Positions 36,845 through 45,559 of a stretch of DNA of 64,000 nt are shown here, one piece after another. Below the pieces are notes generated by a model. That model was not told the DNA's origin. It did no database searches and saw only the letters and a list, made by a program, of their open reading frames with translations. Position 1 is the first letter of the stretch, and the number at the start of each line of letters is the position of its first letter. The stretch spans positions 992,001 through 1,056,000 of the forward strand of contig NZ_CP121695.1 of NCBI RefSeq assembly GCF_029761915.1. Direction: 5' to 3'. Origin of the DNA: Bradyrhizobium sp. CB1650 (GTDB lineage: Bacteria > Pseudomonadota > Alphaproteobacteria > Rhizobiales > Xanthobacteraceae). The position numbers were made by a program, and so were the translations under genes.

Positions 36845-37135
36845 TCAGATGAGGCCCGACCGGTCATTCCAATCGGGATTCTCTTCCTCGATTAACTTGA
36901 TCTTCCAGTCGCGCTTCCAGAATTTGAGCTGCTTCTCGCGCGCGATCGCCTCCTGCGGTGTCGTGAATGCTTCGACGTGCACGAGGCGGAAGATCTTGTA
37001 CTTCTGTACGAACTTCGAACCGCGACCCGAGCGATGCTGCTCAAGCCGCGTACGAAGATCATTGGTCACGCCAATGTACAGCGTTCCGTGGTGGCGGCTT
37101 GCGAGGATGTAGACGTAGTAGCTGCCTGCACTCAT
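36845..37135 (-). CDS. Small GIY-YIG nuclease-domain protein (UPF0213/YhbQ-like)
   Basis: The 96-residue protein is a single GIY-YIG domain: YYVYILASRHHGTLYIGVTNDL gives the two motif tyrosines with GTLYIGVT in the YIG position. RTRLEQHRSG carries the catalytic-type Arg and His, and EAIAREKQLKFWKRDWKIKLIE is the conserved C-terminal helix with Glu. Such proteins cut DNA in repair or mobile contexts; the role of the stand-alone form is not settled. The gene is set precisely between two inverted 30-bp palindromic repeats (36806-36835, 37173-37202), which is unusual. ATG start. Confidence 0.9.
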   Translation of the reverse strand: MSAGSYYVYILASRHHGTLYIGVTNDLRTRLEQHRSGRGSKFVQKYKIFRLVHVEAFTTPQEAIAREKQLKFWKRDWKIKLIEEENPDWNDRSGLI

Positions 37136-37172
37136 CGGAGGCTCAAGTTCGCAAAGACAACGCTGACCGGGC

Positions 37173-37202
37173 TAATGGGTCCTGGCTTTCGCCAGGACGA
37201 CG
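37173..37202. repeat. Right 30-bp arm flanking the GIY-YIG gene
   Basis: This is the perfect reverse complement of 36806-36835, starting TAATGGGTCCTGGCTTTCGC. It lies 37 bp upstream of the GIY-YIG start codon. The sequences immediately outside the two arms do not match, so no short target duplication is visible. Confidence 0.9.
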
Positions 37203-37325
37203 TTCTCCGATGGTTCATCTCATCAGAACAAATTAAGAACACTTTAGCAAGTCTTTGATATATCATTGTGATTCGGCGCGTTGCCGACACAATATCTAGG
37301 GTCTGTCCGATTTCGCGAGGACTAC

Positions 37326-37757
37326 ATGTCCACCATTGCCTTTGATCAATTCGCCCTCACCCGGATCGCCGATTTCGCGCGCTCGCTGTCGCGGTTGCAC
37401 CAGGCGGCGCGGCGTTACGCGGTCGATGACGACCAGTTCGACCGCGAGTTCAACGCGGTCTGCCAGTCGATCTGGGGCTACACCATCGACGATATCAGCG
37501 ACGATCTGTTTTCGGTCGAGGATCACCTGTTCCTCGACAGGTTGGACGAAGCGCATGCGCGCATCTTCGCGGCCGACGCGGGCTATGACCTTGTCGACGA
37601 GGCGGGCATGCTGACCGACTGGTGGGGCTTTTGCTGGATGATCCTGGCCGAGAAGCGTGGTCTGCTGACGCCGGAAAACCGCGCCGCCGCGCGGGCCGCA
37701 ATCGAAGAGAAATATCTGGCGGCGCCGAACGTGATCGGGGTGATCATCGGGCGGTAG
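37326..37757 (+). CDS. Conserved-looking protein of unknown function
   Basis: The 143-residue product (MSTIAFDQFALTRIAD...) is acidic and mostly helical by composition, with no signal peptide or membrane segment. Aromatic-rich patches (SIWGYTIDDI, LTDWWGFCWMILAEKRGLL) suggest a compact fold. I do not recognise a domain. The ATG at 37326 is preceded by AGGACTAC and is preferred to an in-frame ATG at 37281. It stands between the GIY-YIG unit and a DUF2865 gene. Confidence 0.7.
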   Translation: MSTIAFDQFALTRIADFARSLSRLHQAARRYAVDDDQFDREFNAVCQSIWGYTIDDISDDLFSVEDHLFLDRLDEAHARIFAADAGYDLVDEAGMLTDWWGFCWMILAEKRGLLTPENRAAARAAIEEKYLAAPNVIGVIIGR

Positions 37758-37770
37758 CGCAGCAACCTCC

Positions 37771-37800
37771 GTCATTGCTTCGCTGCGCTCGCAAGGACGG
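37771..37800. repeat. Half copy of the GTCATTGCGAGC inverted repeat
   Basis: GTCATTGCTTCGCTGCGCTC followed by GCAAGGAC fuses the outer end of one arm to the inner part of the other, so it looks like an internal-deletion derivative of the repeats at 14583 and 33589. Confidence 0.6.
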
Positions 37801-37818
37801 CTTGGTTGCAGTTGGATC

Positions 37819-38622
37819 CTAATCCAGCCCCGCGCGCGTTGCCGACTTCCGGGTCTTCGGCACCGTCACGTCGGGCAGCGTCTCGCGCACGATCTCCGCG
37901 GCCGGCGCATCCCCGGCCACCGTTTCGGCGCGAACTGGCGCGACCTTCATTTCGCCGAGGCGGGCGCGAACCTGGGCGGTGAGGCCGGGATAGGACGCGA
38001 CCGGTGTGAACTCGGCGGTCTGGTCGTTGCCGAGGCGAACCCCGGTATAGGCGACGAGGCCGTCGGTGGTGGCGATCACGTCGCCGGCTTTCAGCGAGCC
38101 GTCGAGCGCGAGATCAACCGGAGCGAGGCCGACCGGGTCGCGGCCGTTGCAGGTGCAGTCGGACCGCAACGCCTTGCGGTAGGCGAACGCGTTCTCGCTG
38201 TCGGCGTAACGCTCGCCGGTCTGAGAATAGGCGCCGTCGATGCTCGAGCCGAAATAGACCTTTGTGGCGGTGGCGGGACAGAAGGCCTGACACATCTGCG
38301 CCGGCGAAGCGACGCCGCGCATCAGCGGAAAATATTTGCCGTCGCATGTGCGTACGCAGAAGGCCGGGCCCGAGCCGCCGGCCGCCGCCGTCCGCGCCGG
38401 CGGGATATCTTGCTGGACGGGCGCATTCTGCTGGCCGGTGAAGGGATCGGTGTAGGTGCTCGCCTGCGGTTGCGGCCGCTGCCGCTGCAGTCCACCGAAG
38501 AGGAAGTCGAACAGGCCCTCAGCCGAAGCCGGCGCCGATGCCGCGAGCATCGGAGCTGCAACGAGGGCGGCTACAAGCATCGCGCGATGCCGCCGGCGCG
38601 CATGAGACAACTCTGTACGCAA
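37819..38622 (-). CDS. DUF2865 domain-containing exported protein
   Basis: The 267-residue product starts with a positively charged N-region (RRRHRAMLVAALVAAPMLAA) forming a signal peptide. It then has the cysteine-patterned DUF2865 core: FCVRTCDGKYFPL, MCQAFCPATATKVYFGSSID, the ENAFAYRKAL block and CTCNGRDP. The six or more cysteines suggest a disulfide-stabilised envelope protein. DUF2865 is typical of Bradyrhizobium and relatives and has no known function. The start is TTG at 38622, chosen because it supplies the basic N-region; ATG at 38580 is possible. Confidence 0.85.
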   Translation of the reverse strand: MRTELSHARRRHRAMLVAALVAAPMLAASAPASAEGLFDFLFGGLQRQRPQPQASTYTDPFTGQQNAPVQQDIPPARTAAAGGSGPAFCVRTCDGKYFPLMRGVASPAQMCQAFCPATATKVYFGSSIDGAYSQTGERYADSENAFAYRKALRSDCTCNGRDPVGLAPVDLALDGSLKAGDVIATTDGLVAYTGVRLGNDQTAEFTPVASYPGLTAQVRARLGEMKVAPVRAETVAGDAPAAEIVRETLPDVTVPKTRKSATRAGLD

Positions 38623-38820
38623 TGCTCACTCCACCCGAACCGGCCGGAACCTTTCGAGGTCTCAGCACAAGATTCACCATAGTGCGCGATAGTAAATGAG
38701 CAGTTGCGCGGCGGCGGTTTCAAGACGAGGCGGTGACCTCTTTAAGGCCGGCGCCCTTTCGACGGACGGCGTTGCTTCCGGGTCACGCCCGCGCACGACG
38801 ACGGAGGATGTCGCGTCGCT

Positions 38821-39384
38821 TTACGCCTTCAAGAATTCCGAAGCCTTGTACAGCGAGCGGAACGGCAGGCCGGCCTGTCCGAACGTATCGGTGGCGCCTT
38901 CCTCGCGGTCGACCATGGTGAGCACCAGCACCACATTGGCGCCGACCTCGCGTACCGATTCCACCGCCTTCATCGCCGAGCCGCCGGTGGTGGTGACGTC
39001 CTCGACGATGACGACGCGCTTGCCCTCCAGCGTCTCGCCCTTGGCGAGGCCCTCGATCGCGAGCTTGGCGCCGTGCTCCTTCGGCTTCTTGCGCACGAAG
39101 AAGGCCGCGATCGGATGGCCCTTGATCCAGGAGATCTGCGCCAGCGCGCCCGCAAGCGGCACCGCGCCCATCTCCAGGCCGCCGATGAAATCGAGCTGGT
39201 CGTCCTTCAGCGCCTCATAGGTCAGCTCGGCCAGCAGGGTCGCGCCCTCCGGGTCGAGCATGGTGGGCTTGAGGTTGAAGTAGAAACCGCTCTTGCGGCC
39301 CGACGCGAGCGTCACCTCGCCGCGGCCGAAGGAGCGCCGGCGGATGATTTCGAACAAGCGGGCGCGGGAGGCAGATTTCGACAC
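38821..39384 (-). CDS. pyrE: Orotate phosphoribosyltransferase
   Basis: PyrE joins orotate to PRPP to make orotidine monophosphate in pyrimidine synthesis. The 187-residue product has the PRPP-binding loop [19 protein letters not shown], the [11 protein letters not shown] catalytic loop and [14 protein letters not shown] at the N-terminal side. Its length is standard for the short PyrE form. The start is GTG at 39384. It is divergent from the GST gene. Confidence 0.95.
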   Translation of the reverse strand: MSKSASRARLFEIIRRRSFGRGEVTLASGRKSGFYFNLKPTMLDPEGATLLAELTYEALKDDQLDFIGGLEMGAVPLAGALAQISWIKGHPIAAFFVRKKPKEHGAKLAIEGLAKGETLEGKRVVIVEDVTTTGGSAMKAVESVREVGANVVLVLTMVDREEGATDTFGQAGLPFRSLYKASEFLKA

Positions 39385-39600
39385 GTCGGTCCCTCGGGAG
39401 CGTTTTTGGAGGAGGCGGAATTTATCCCCCGCCGCGGTGACATTCCAGAGGGGGAGGGCCTGTCAAATCGCCCGTCAACAGGCGAGCGGCCGCGTGGACG
39501 GCCGGTCCGCCATTCCCGCACCGCCGGTTGTAGCAGTCCAACCTTCCGGGGTAGTTGAGGGCCACGTCTGCTGGGGAAGTCTCTTGGGGAAGGAAACAGA

Positions 39601-40227
39601 ATGACCATCGAGCTCCACACCTGGAACACGCCGAACGGCCGGAAAATCTCGGTCGCCCTGGAGGAAATGGGACTGCCTTACAAGGTGATCCCGGTGAACA
39701 TCACCAAGGGCGAGCAGATGGCACCTGGGTTCCTCAAGCTCAGCCCCAACAACAAGATTCCCGCCATCGTCGATCCCGAAGGGCCGGACGGAAGGCCGGT
39801 CAGCGTGTTCGAGTCCGGCGCGATCCTGCTCTATCTCGGCGAGAAGACCGGGAAATTCCTGCCGAAGTCGCTGGCGGGCCGCATCCCCGTCTACGAATGG
39901 CTGATGTGGCAGATGGGCGGCTTCGGGCCCATGCCCGGCCAGGTGCATCATTTCATCGCGCTCGAGAACGAGCAGGACCGCGCCTACGGCTTGAAGCGCT
40001 TCATGGCGGAGACCCGCCGGCTCTATGGCGTGCTGGACCGCCGGCTCGACGGCCGCGACTTCGTCGCGGGCGACCTCTCCGTCGCCGATTTCGCCATCCT
40101 CGGCTGGGCCTGGCGCCACCCGCGTCACAAGGTGGAACTGACGGATTTCCCCAACGTGCAGCGCTGGTACGAGGCACTCATGGCGCGCCCTGCAGTGAAG
40201 CGCGGGATGGACGCGAAGCTGGATTGA
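39601..40227 (+). CDS. Glutathione S-transferase family protein (YfcG/Ure2-like)
   Basis: The 208-residue protein has an N-terminal thioredoxin-like domain (LHTWNTPNGRKISVALEEMG, NNKIPAIVDPEG, FESGAILLYLGEKTG) and an all-helical C-terminal domain (VAGDLSVADFAILGW). The TWNTPNGRK start is typical of the YfcG/Ure2-like branch, which has glutathione-dependent disulfide-reducing activity. That activity is inferred from subfamily resemblance. ATG start preceded by GGAAACAGA. It is followed by a short palindromic repeat. Confidence 0.9.
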   Translation: MTIELHTWNTPNGRKISVALEEMGLPYKVIPVNITKGEQMAPGFLKLSPNNKIPAIVDPEGPDGRPVSVFESGAILLYLGEKTGKFLPKSLAGRIPVYEWLMWQMGGFGPMPGQVHHFIALENEQDRAYGLKRFMAETRRLYGVLDRRLDGRDFVAGDLSVADFAILGWAWRHPRHKVELTDFPNVQRWYEALMARPAVKRGMDAKLD

Positions 40228-40233
40228 GGTCCT

Positions 40234-40257
40234 TCTCTCCCCGCAAGCGGGGAGAGG
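40234..40257. repeat. Short hairpin CTCTCCCCGC AAGC GGGGAGAG
   Basis: A minimal member of the repeat family seen at 5218 and 32611. It sits between the convergent GST and LysE genes, where it can act as a bidirectional 3' hairpin. Confidence 0.75.
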
Positions 40258-40270
40258 CGAGCGGCCTGTG

Positions 40271-40906
40271 TCACACCTTCCGCGCCTCGACTGCCATCCG
40301 CACCGCAAGCCCCGCCAGCACCGTGCCCATCAGCCAGCGCTGGACCAGCATCCAGCTTGGCCGGCTCGACAGAAACAGGGCGATCGAGCCTGCCGCGAGT
40401 GCGATCATGGCGTTGACGCTGACGCTGATGGCGATCTGGATCGATCCCAGCACCACCGACTGCGCCAGCACACTGCCGGTGGCGGGATCGATGAACTGCG
40501 GCAGCAGCGCCAGATAGAGCATCGCGATCTTCGGGTTGAGCAGGTTGGTGACGAACCCCATCGCGAACAATTTGCGCGGGCTGTCGATGGCGAGCTTCCT
40601 GACCTGGAACGGCGAGCGGCCGCCCGGCTTCACCGCCTGCCAGGCTAGCCACAACAGATAGCCGGCTCCGGCAAAGCGCAGCGCGTCATAAGCAAAGGGG
40701 ATGGCGAGCAGCAGCGCCGTGATGCCGAACGCCGCGCACAGCATGTAGAACACGAAGCCGAGCGCGACGCCGCCGAGCGAGACGATGCCCGCGGCGGGCC
40801 CTTGCGTGATCGAGCGCGAGATCAGGTAGATCATGTTCGGCCCCGGCGTCAGGACGAGACCGAGACAGACGAGGGCAAAGCCGAGCAGGGCGGAGGTGTG
40901 GGGCAT
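40271..40906 (-). CDS. LysE/RhtB family amino acid exporter
   Basis: The 211-residue inner-membrane protein has about six hydrophobic helices and the family motifs GPNMIYLISRSITQGPAAG (the P-G-P-N region of RhtB), SLGGVALGFVFYML, and GFVTNLLNPKIAMLYLALLPQF. Members export amino acids or related metabolites; substrate unknown. ATG start. It is upstream of, and separate from, polA on the same strand. Confidence 0.9.
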   Translation of the reverse strand: MPHTSALLGFALVCLGLVLTPGPNMIYLISRSITQGPAAGIVSLGGVALGFVFYMLCAAFGITALLLAIPFAYDALRFAGAGYLLWLAWQAVKPGGRSPFQVRKLAIDSPRKLFAMGFVTNLLNPKIAMLYLALLPQFIDPATGSVLAQSVVLGSIQIAISVSVNAMIALAAGSIALFLSSRPSWMLVQRWLMGTVLAGLAVRMAVEARKV

Positions 40907-41027
40907 GGGTGAACCGGTGTGGGAGACACCATGGTTCTAATATGCGCCGCGCCGCGCAGCCATCGCGCAATTGCACGGAGGACAATTCGAGTCGCGCTTT
41001 TCACCCCTTCGCCGGGACGACGCCAGA

Positions 41028-44000
41028 TTAATGCGCCTCGTCCCAATTCGTCGCCGCGCGCGCATCGACATGCAGCGGCACCGACAGCAGCACGGCGGGG
41101 AACGGCGCGTCCTGCATGACGTGCTGAACCACCGGCAGCGTCGCCTCGACCTCCGCGTCGGGCACCTCGAAGATCAATTCGTCATGGACCTGGAGCAGCA
41201 TCTGCGCCGACAGCTTCTTCTCGGCCAGCGCGTCCTCGACGCGGGTCATGGCGCGGCGGATGATGTCGGCCGCGGTGCCCTGGAGCCGCGCGTTGATCGC
41301 AGCGCGTTCGTTGAACGCGCGCACCGAGGCGTTCGACGCCTTGATGTCGGGATAGTGGCACTTGCGGCCGAACAGCGTGGTGACGTAGCCGTGCTGCCGG
41401 CAGAACTCCTTGGTCTCGTCCATATAGGCGCGGATGCCTGGGAAGCGCTCGAAATACTTCTTGATGTAGGCGGAGGCTTCCTCGCGCGCGATGCCGAGCT
41501 GGTTGGCGAGGCCGAACGCGGAGATGCCGTAGATGATGCCGAAATTGATCGCCTTGGCGCGGCGGCGGATCTCGCTCGGCATGCCCTTGATCGGCACGCC
41601 GAACATTTCGGACGCCGTCATCGCGTGGATGTCGAGCCCATCGCGGAATGCCTGCTTCAGGACCGGGATGTCGGCGATCTCGGCCAGCAACCTGAGCTCG
41701 ATCTGCGAATAGTCGGCCGACACCAGCTTGTGCCCGGGCGTGGCGATGAAGGCGCGGCGGATCTTTCGGCCGTCCTCGGTGCGCACCGGAATGTTTTGCA
41801 GGTTCGGCTCGTTCGACGACAACCGGCCCGTCGTGGTCGCGGCCAGCGCGTAGGTCGTGTGCACGCGATGGGTCTGCGGATTGACGTAAGTGGGCAGCGC
41901 GTCGGTGTAGGTCGATTTCAGCTTGGAGACCTGGCGCCACTCCAGGATCTTCTTCGGGAAGTCGTGGCCCTGCTCGGCAAGATCATCGAGCACCTGTGCG
42001 GTGGTCGACCACGCGCCGGTCTTGGTCTTGGTGCCGCCGGGCAGTCCCATCTTGCCGAACAGGATGTCGCCGATCTGCTTGGGGCTGCCGACATTGACGG
42101 GCTCGCCGGCGATCTCCTGGATCTCGGCCTCGACCCGCGCCGCAGTCTGGGCGAACTCGCCTGACAGCCGCGACAGCACCTGGCGGTCGATCGAGATGCC
42201 GCGCCGTTCCATGCGCGCGAGCACCGCGACCAGCGGCCGCTCCAGCATCTCGTAGGCGGCGGTCATGTGCTCGGCGATGAGGCGCGGCTTCAGCACGCGC
42301 CATACCCGCAGGATGACGTCGGCGGTCTCGGCAGACAGCGCCGTAGCCCTGTCGATCGGGACCTGGTCGAAGGTGAGCTTGTTCTTGCCGCTGCCGAGCA
42401 GCTCGTTCTCCGCCAGCATGGCGTGGCCGAACCAGCGCTCCGCGAGCGAAGCGAGCGCATGCGAGCTGCGGCCGGCGTCGAGCACGTAGGAGATCAGTTG
42501 CGCATCGTCGTAGTTGCGCAAGCTGATGTCGTGCTGCGCCAGCACGACGGCCGTGAACTTGACGTCGAAGCCGATCTTGAGGATGCCGGTCGATTCCAGC
42601 ACCGGCCGCAGCGCGCCGATGGCGTCGGCATGTTTGACCTGATCGGGCGCGAGGCCGGCATCGAACAGGCCGGCGCCGCCGCCGGACTGCTTGTGCGCCA
42701 GCGGCAGGTAGCAGGCGTCGTTCGGCGCCAGCGCCAATGCGATGCCGCAGAGGTCAGCCTGCATCGGGTTGATGGTGTTGGCCTTGGTTTCGATCGCGAC
42801 ATGACCAGCCTCGTGAATGCGCGCGACGAAGGCGTCGAGCTCGGCGCGTGTCTTGATCGTCTGGTATTTGCCGCGGTCGACCGGAAGTTTTCGCAAAGCT
42901 TCCTCGCGCGCGGCGGCGAGCGAGATCGGCGCGCCCTTCGGGCTCGCGGCCTTGTCCTCCTTGCCGGCAGCCTTGTTGGGCTCCTTGGTGCGCGGTGCAG
43001 CTTGCGCCGATGTGCCGGGTCCCGGGGCTGGCACGACGTCCGAGGGCGGCAGCGGCGAGAACACGCTGGCACCGCTCTTGTAGCCGGGATCGGGCTCCAC
43101 GTCGGCGGGATCGATCTGCGAATAGTCGGCGACGCGGCGCGTCAGCGTGGAAAACTCCATCGCCTTCAGGAAGGCGATCAGCTTGCGCGCGTCGGGCTCG
43201 TGGACGGCCAGGTCGTCCAGCGGCACGTCCAGCTTCACCTTGTCGTCGAGCAGCACGAGCTGGCGCGATATCCGCGCCTTTTCCGCGTTCTCGAGCAGCG
43301 CCTCGCGGCGCTTGGGCTGCTTGATCTCGCCGGCGCGGAACAGAAGCTGCTCCAGATCGCCATATTCGACGATCAATTGCGCGGCGGTCTTGATGCCGAT
43401 GCCCGGCACGCCAGGCACGTTGTCGGTGGAATCGCCGGCCAGGGCCTGCACCTCGACCACCTTCTCCGGTGGCACGCCGAATTTCTCGATCACCTCGGGG
43501 ATGCCGATGCGGCGATCCTTCATGGTGTCGTACATGGTGACGCAATCGGTCACGAGCTGCATCAGGTCCTTGTCCGAGGACACGATGGTCGCGCTGGCGC
43601 CGCGTTCGCAGGCCTCCCGCACATAGGTGGCGATCAGGTCGTCGGCCTCGAAGCCGGCTTGTTCCAGGCAGGGCAGGTCGAAGGCGCGCACCGCCTCGCG
43701 GATCAGCGCGAATTGCGGGATCAGATCGTCCGGCGCCGGCGGCCGGTGCGCCTTGTAGTCGGGATAGATCGTATTGCGGAAGGTGACCTCCGACTTGTCG
43801 AACACGATCGCCAGATGGGTCGGCCGGTTGTCGGCGGGCATGTCGCGCAGCAGCTTCCACAGCATGTTGCAAAAGCCGAGCACGGCGTTGACCTGCAAGC
43901 CATCGGACTTGCGGTTGAGCGGCGGCAGCGCGTGATAGGCGCGGAAGATGTAGGAGGAACCGTCGACCAGGAAGACGTGGTCGCCCTTTCCGGCTGTCTT

Positions 44001-44117
44001 GGCGGCAACTGGTTTGGCGGCAGCCTTGGCAGCAGCGGGCTTGGTGTCGACCGCGGCCTTGGGCGCAGCAGCCTTGGTATCAGCTTTGGCGGTGGTCTTG
44101 GGGGAGGTTTTGGGCAT
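41028..44117 (-). CDS. polA: DNA polymerase I, with degenerate 3'-5' exonuclease site
   Basis: Pol I removes RNA primers and fills gaps. The 1029-residue product has a Lys/Ala-rich N-terminal extension (about 1-45) and the 5' nuclease domain (about 46-340: FLVDGSSYIFRAYHALP, AGFEADDLIATY). A 3'-5' exonuclease-fold domain (about 425-620) and the polymerase domain (about 640-1029: SADYSQIELRLLAEI, RRRAKAINFGIIYGIS, LLQVHDELIFEVP) follow. In the exonuclease domain the DTET motif reads IETK (Glu443, Lys445) and the Exo II aspartate is Thr522 (GFDVKFT). Proofreading should therefore be lost while both other activities look intact. ATG start. Confidence 0.96.
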   Translation of the reverse strand: MPKTSPKTTAKADTKAAAPKAAVDTKPAAAKAAAKPVAAKTAGKGDHVFLVDGSSYIFRAYHALPPLNRKSDGLQVNAVLGFCNMLWKLLRDMPADNRPTHLAIVFDKSEVTFRNTIYPDYKAHRPPAPDDLIPQFALIREAVRAFDLPCLEQAGFEADDLIATYVREACERGASATIVSSDKDLMQLVTDCVTMYDTMKDRRIGIPEVIEKFGVPPEKVVEVQALAGDSTDNVPGVPGIGIKTAAQLIVEYGDLEQLLFRAGEIKQPKRREALLENAEKARISRQLVLLDDKVKLDVPLDDLAVHEPDARKLIAFLKAMEFSTLTRRVADYSQIDPADVEPDPGYKSGASVFSPLPPSDVVPAPGPGTSAQAAPRTKEPNKAAGKEDKAASPKGAPISLAAAREEALRKLPVDRGKYQTIKTRAELDAFVARIHEAGHVAIETKANTINPMQADLCGIALALAPNDACYLPLAHKQSGGGAGLFDAGLAPDQVKHADAIGALRPVLESTGILKIGFDVKFTAVVLAQHDISLRNYDDAQLISYVLDAGRSSHALASLAERWFGHAMLAENELLGSGKNKLTFDQVPIDRATALSAETADVILRVWRVLKPRLIAEHMTAAYEMLERPLVAVLARMERRGISIDRQVLSRLSGEFAQTAARVEAEIQEIAGEPVNVGSPKQIGDILFGKMGLPGGTKTKTGAWSTTAQVLDDLAEQGHDFPKKILEWRQVSKLKSTYTDALPTYVNPQTHRVHTTYALAATTTGRLSSNEPNLQNIPVRTEDGRKIRRAFIATPGHKLVSADYSQIELRLLAEIADIPVLKQAFRDGLDIHAMTASEMFGVPIKGMPSEIRRRAKAINFGIIYGISAFGLANQLGIAREEASAYIKKYFERFPGIRAYMDETKEFCRQHGYVTTLFGRKCHYPDIKASNASVRAFNERAAINARLQGTAADIIRRAMTRVEDALAEKKLSAQMLLQVHDELIFEVPDAEVEATLPVVQHVMQDAPFPAVLLSVPLHVDARAATNWDEAH

Positions 44118-44197
44118 GGCCGCAATGTATGAATTTTTGCGGCATTTGACAGCCTTGGGGTAGGGATTTTTGGGCTGCTGGTGCCACTATCCCCACT

Positions 44198-44297
44198 GTC
44201 ATTCCCGGCTTGACCGGGGAATCCAGTATGCTGCGGCTTATCGGTCGATAACGACTGCCTCTGGAATACTGGATGCCCCGCCTTCGCGGGGCATGAC
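44198..44297. repeat. Dispersed repeat, GTCATTCCCGG...CCCCGCC TTCGCGGGGCATGAC family
   Basis: Two modules, AATCCAGTAT...ATACTGGATG and CCCCGCCTTCGCGGGGCATG, give nested hairpins. Related copies are at 46892-47009 and 53467-53636. It lies upstream of polA and overlaps the 3' side of the acyltransferase gene's flank. Confidence 0.7.
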
Positions 44298-44299
44298 AG

Positions 44300-45367
44300 C
44301 TACTCCGCTGCCTGCAGCACCGCCCCGGGCTTCTTCGGCGCGATCCAGAACGGCATGGGCCGCTCGAACAGGAAGTCCGCATGTAGCCGCAGCGCAGCCC
44401 GCCAGATTGCGATCGATCCGATCACGCCGGCGACGGTGACGATCAGCGACACCGTGCCGATATCGGGAATGACGCCCGTGCGCAGGAGCAGCGTTCGGGT
44501 CGCGGCCATCGGCAGGAAGAAGGCGAGATAGATCACGATCGAATGCTCGCCGCAGAAGCGCAGGACGTTCAGCCAGTGGGCGCGCGCGAGCAGCGTGCCG
44601 ATCGTGATGATGGCGCAGGGGCCGGCAAAGCCCAGCATCAGCGACACGATCTTCCATTCGCTCGCACCGAGCCCAACGGCGCCGGCGTTGAGAAGTGCCC
44701 ATGCCGCGAGCGCGGCGAGCGCAAGAACGGGATGCTTCCGCGCGCGGTCGGACAGCGCGAAGACGTAATCGGCGAATAGATAGCCTGAGTAGAAATACAC
44801 GAAGCGCGCGCAGAACTCGTCGATCACGGTCCAGCCCGTCGCGATGCGCGCCGTCTCCAACGATGCGGCAATGAGCCAGATCGCGAGCGGCGGGATTCGC
44901 CGTGTCAGTTTTGTGACGACGAAGAAGATCGGCAGCAGATAGATGAACCAGAGCGTGCCGAACGGCTCGATGAAGGATTCGAGATAGAGCAGGCCGACGT
45001 CGCGCCAGCTCGATTCCGCGGCGAAGGCCGGCGCCTTGAAGGCGAACTGGATTGTCACCCAGACGACATAAAAATAAGCGAAATGCACGACCTTGCGGTC
45101 GAGATAGATTCGCCAGTCCCGGCCGATTACCAATGGAAGGAACAGGCCCGAAATCAGGAAGAAATCCGGCATCCGGAACGGCTTCGCGAAGGCCACCAGC
45201 ACATGCATGAACCCGGTCTCGCCGGCGGCGAGCTCGACCCCCAGCACGGAATGCATCATCACCACCATGACGATGCAGATGCCCTTGGCGTAGTCGACCC
45301 AGTCGACGCGCAGGCCGGCCGGGCGCCTGGGGCCTCCGCTTGCGGCCATTGTGCCTGATCGTGTCAT
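44300..45367 (-). CDS. Acyltransferase 3 family membrane protein
   Basis: The 355-residue protein has about ten membrane helices and the acyltransferase-3 features: the N-terminal RVDWVDYAKGICIVMVVMMH with the catalytic-type histidine, FFLISGLFLPL, and the FIEPFGTLWFIYLLPIFF block. Enzymes of this class O-acylate sugars of exopolysaccharide, periplasmic glucans or lipids; the acceptor is unknown. The ATG at 45367 gives the longest frame; 45349 is an alternative. It is divergent from ugd, so an envelope or polysaccharide role fits, but only by position. Confidence 0.87.
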   Translation of the reverse strand: MTRSGTMAASGGPRRPAGLRVDWVDYAKGICIVMVVMMHSVLGVELAAGETGFMHVLVAFAKPFRMPDFFLISGLFLPLVIGRDWRIYLDRKVVHFAYFYVVWVTIQFAFKAPAFAAESSWRDVGLLYLESFIEPFGTLWFIYLLPIFFVVTKLTRRIPPLAIWLIAASLETARIATGWTVIDEFCARFVYFYSGYLFADYVFALSDRARKHPVLALAALAAWALLNAGAVGLGASEWKIVSLMLGFAGPCAIITIGTLLARAHWLNVLRFCGEHSIVIYLAFFLPMAATRTLLLRTGVIPDIGTVSLIVTVAGVIGSIAIWRAALRLHADFLFERPMPFWIAPKKPGAVLQAAE

Positions 45368-45559
45368 GGTGTCCCTTTTCGAGGCGCGCGGGTTCGGATC
45401 TGTCCGGGTGCGGGGCAGTGTGGGGCCTCAGCGGTTTCCGACTTCTTTACCGGTACAAATCGCGTGCCGGTTTCCGAACGCGGGCTCTTCCCTCCCCTCG
45501 GGAAAATGCTAAACCGCCCCGGGTTGGGGTTTCGTTAACCAGATCAGACAGGGTCTTCT

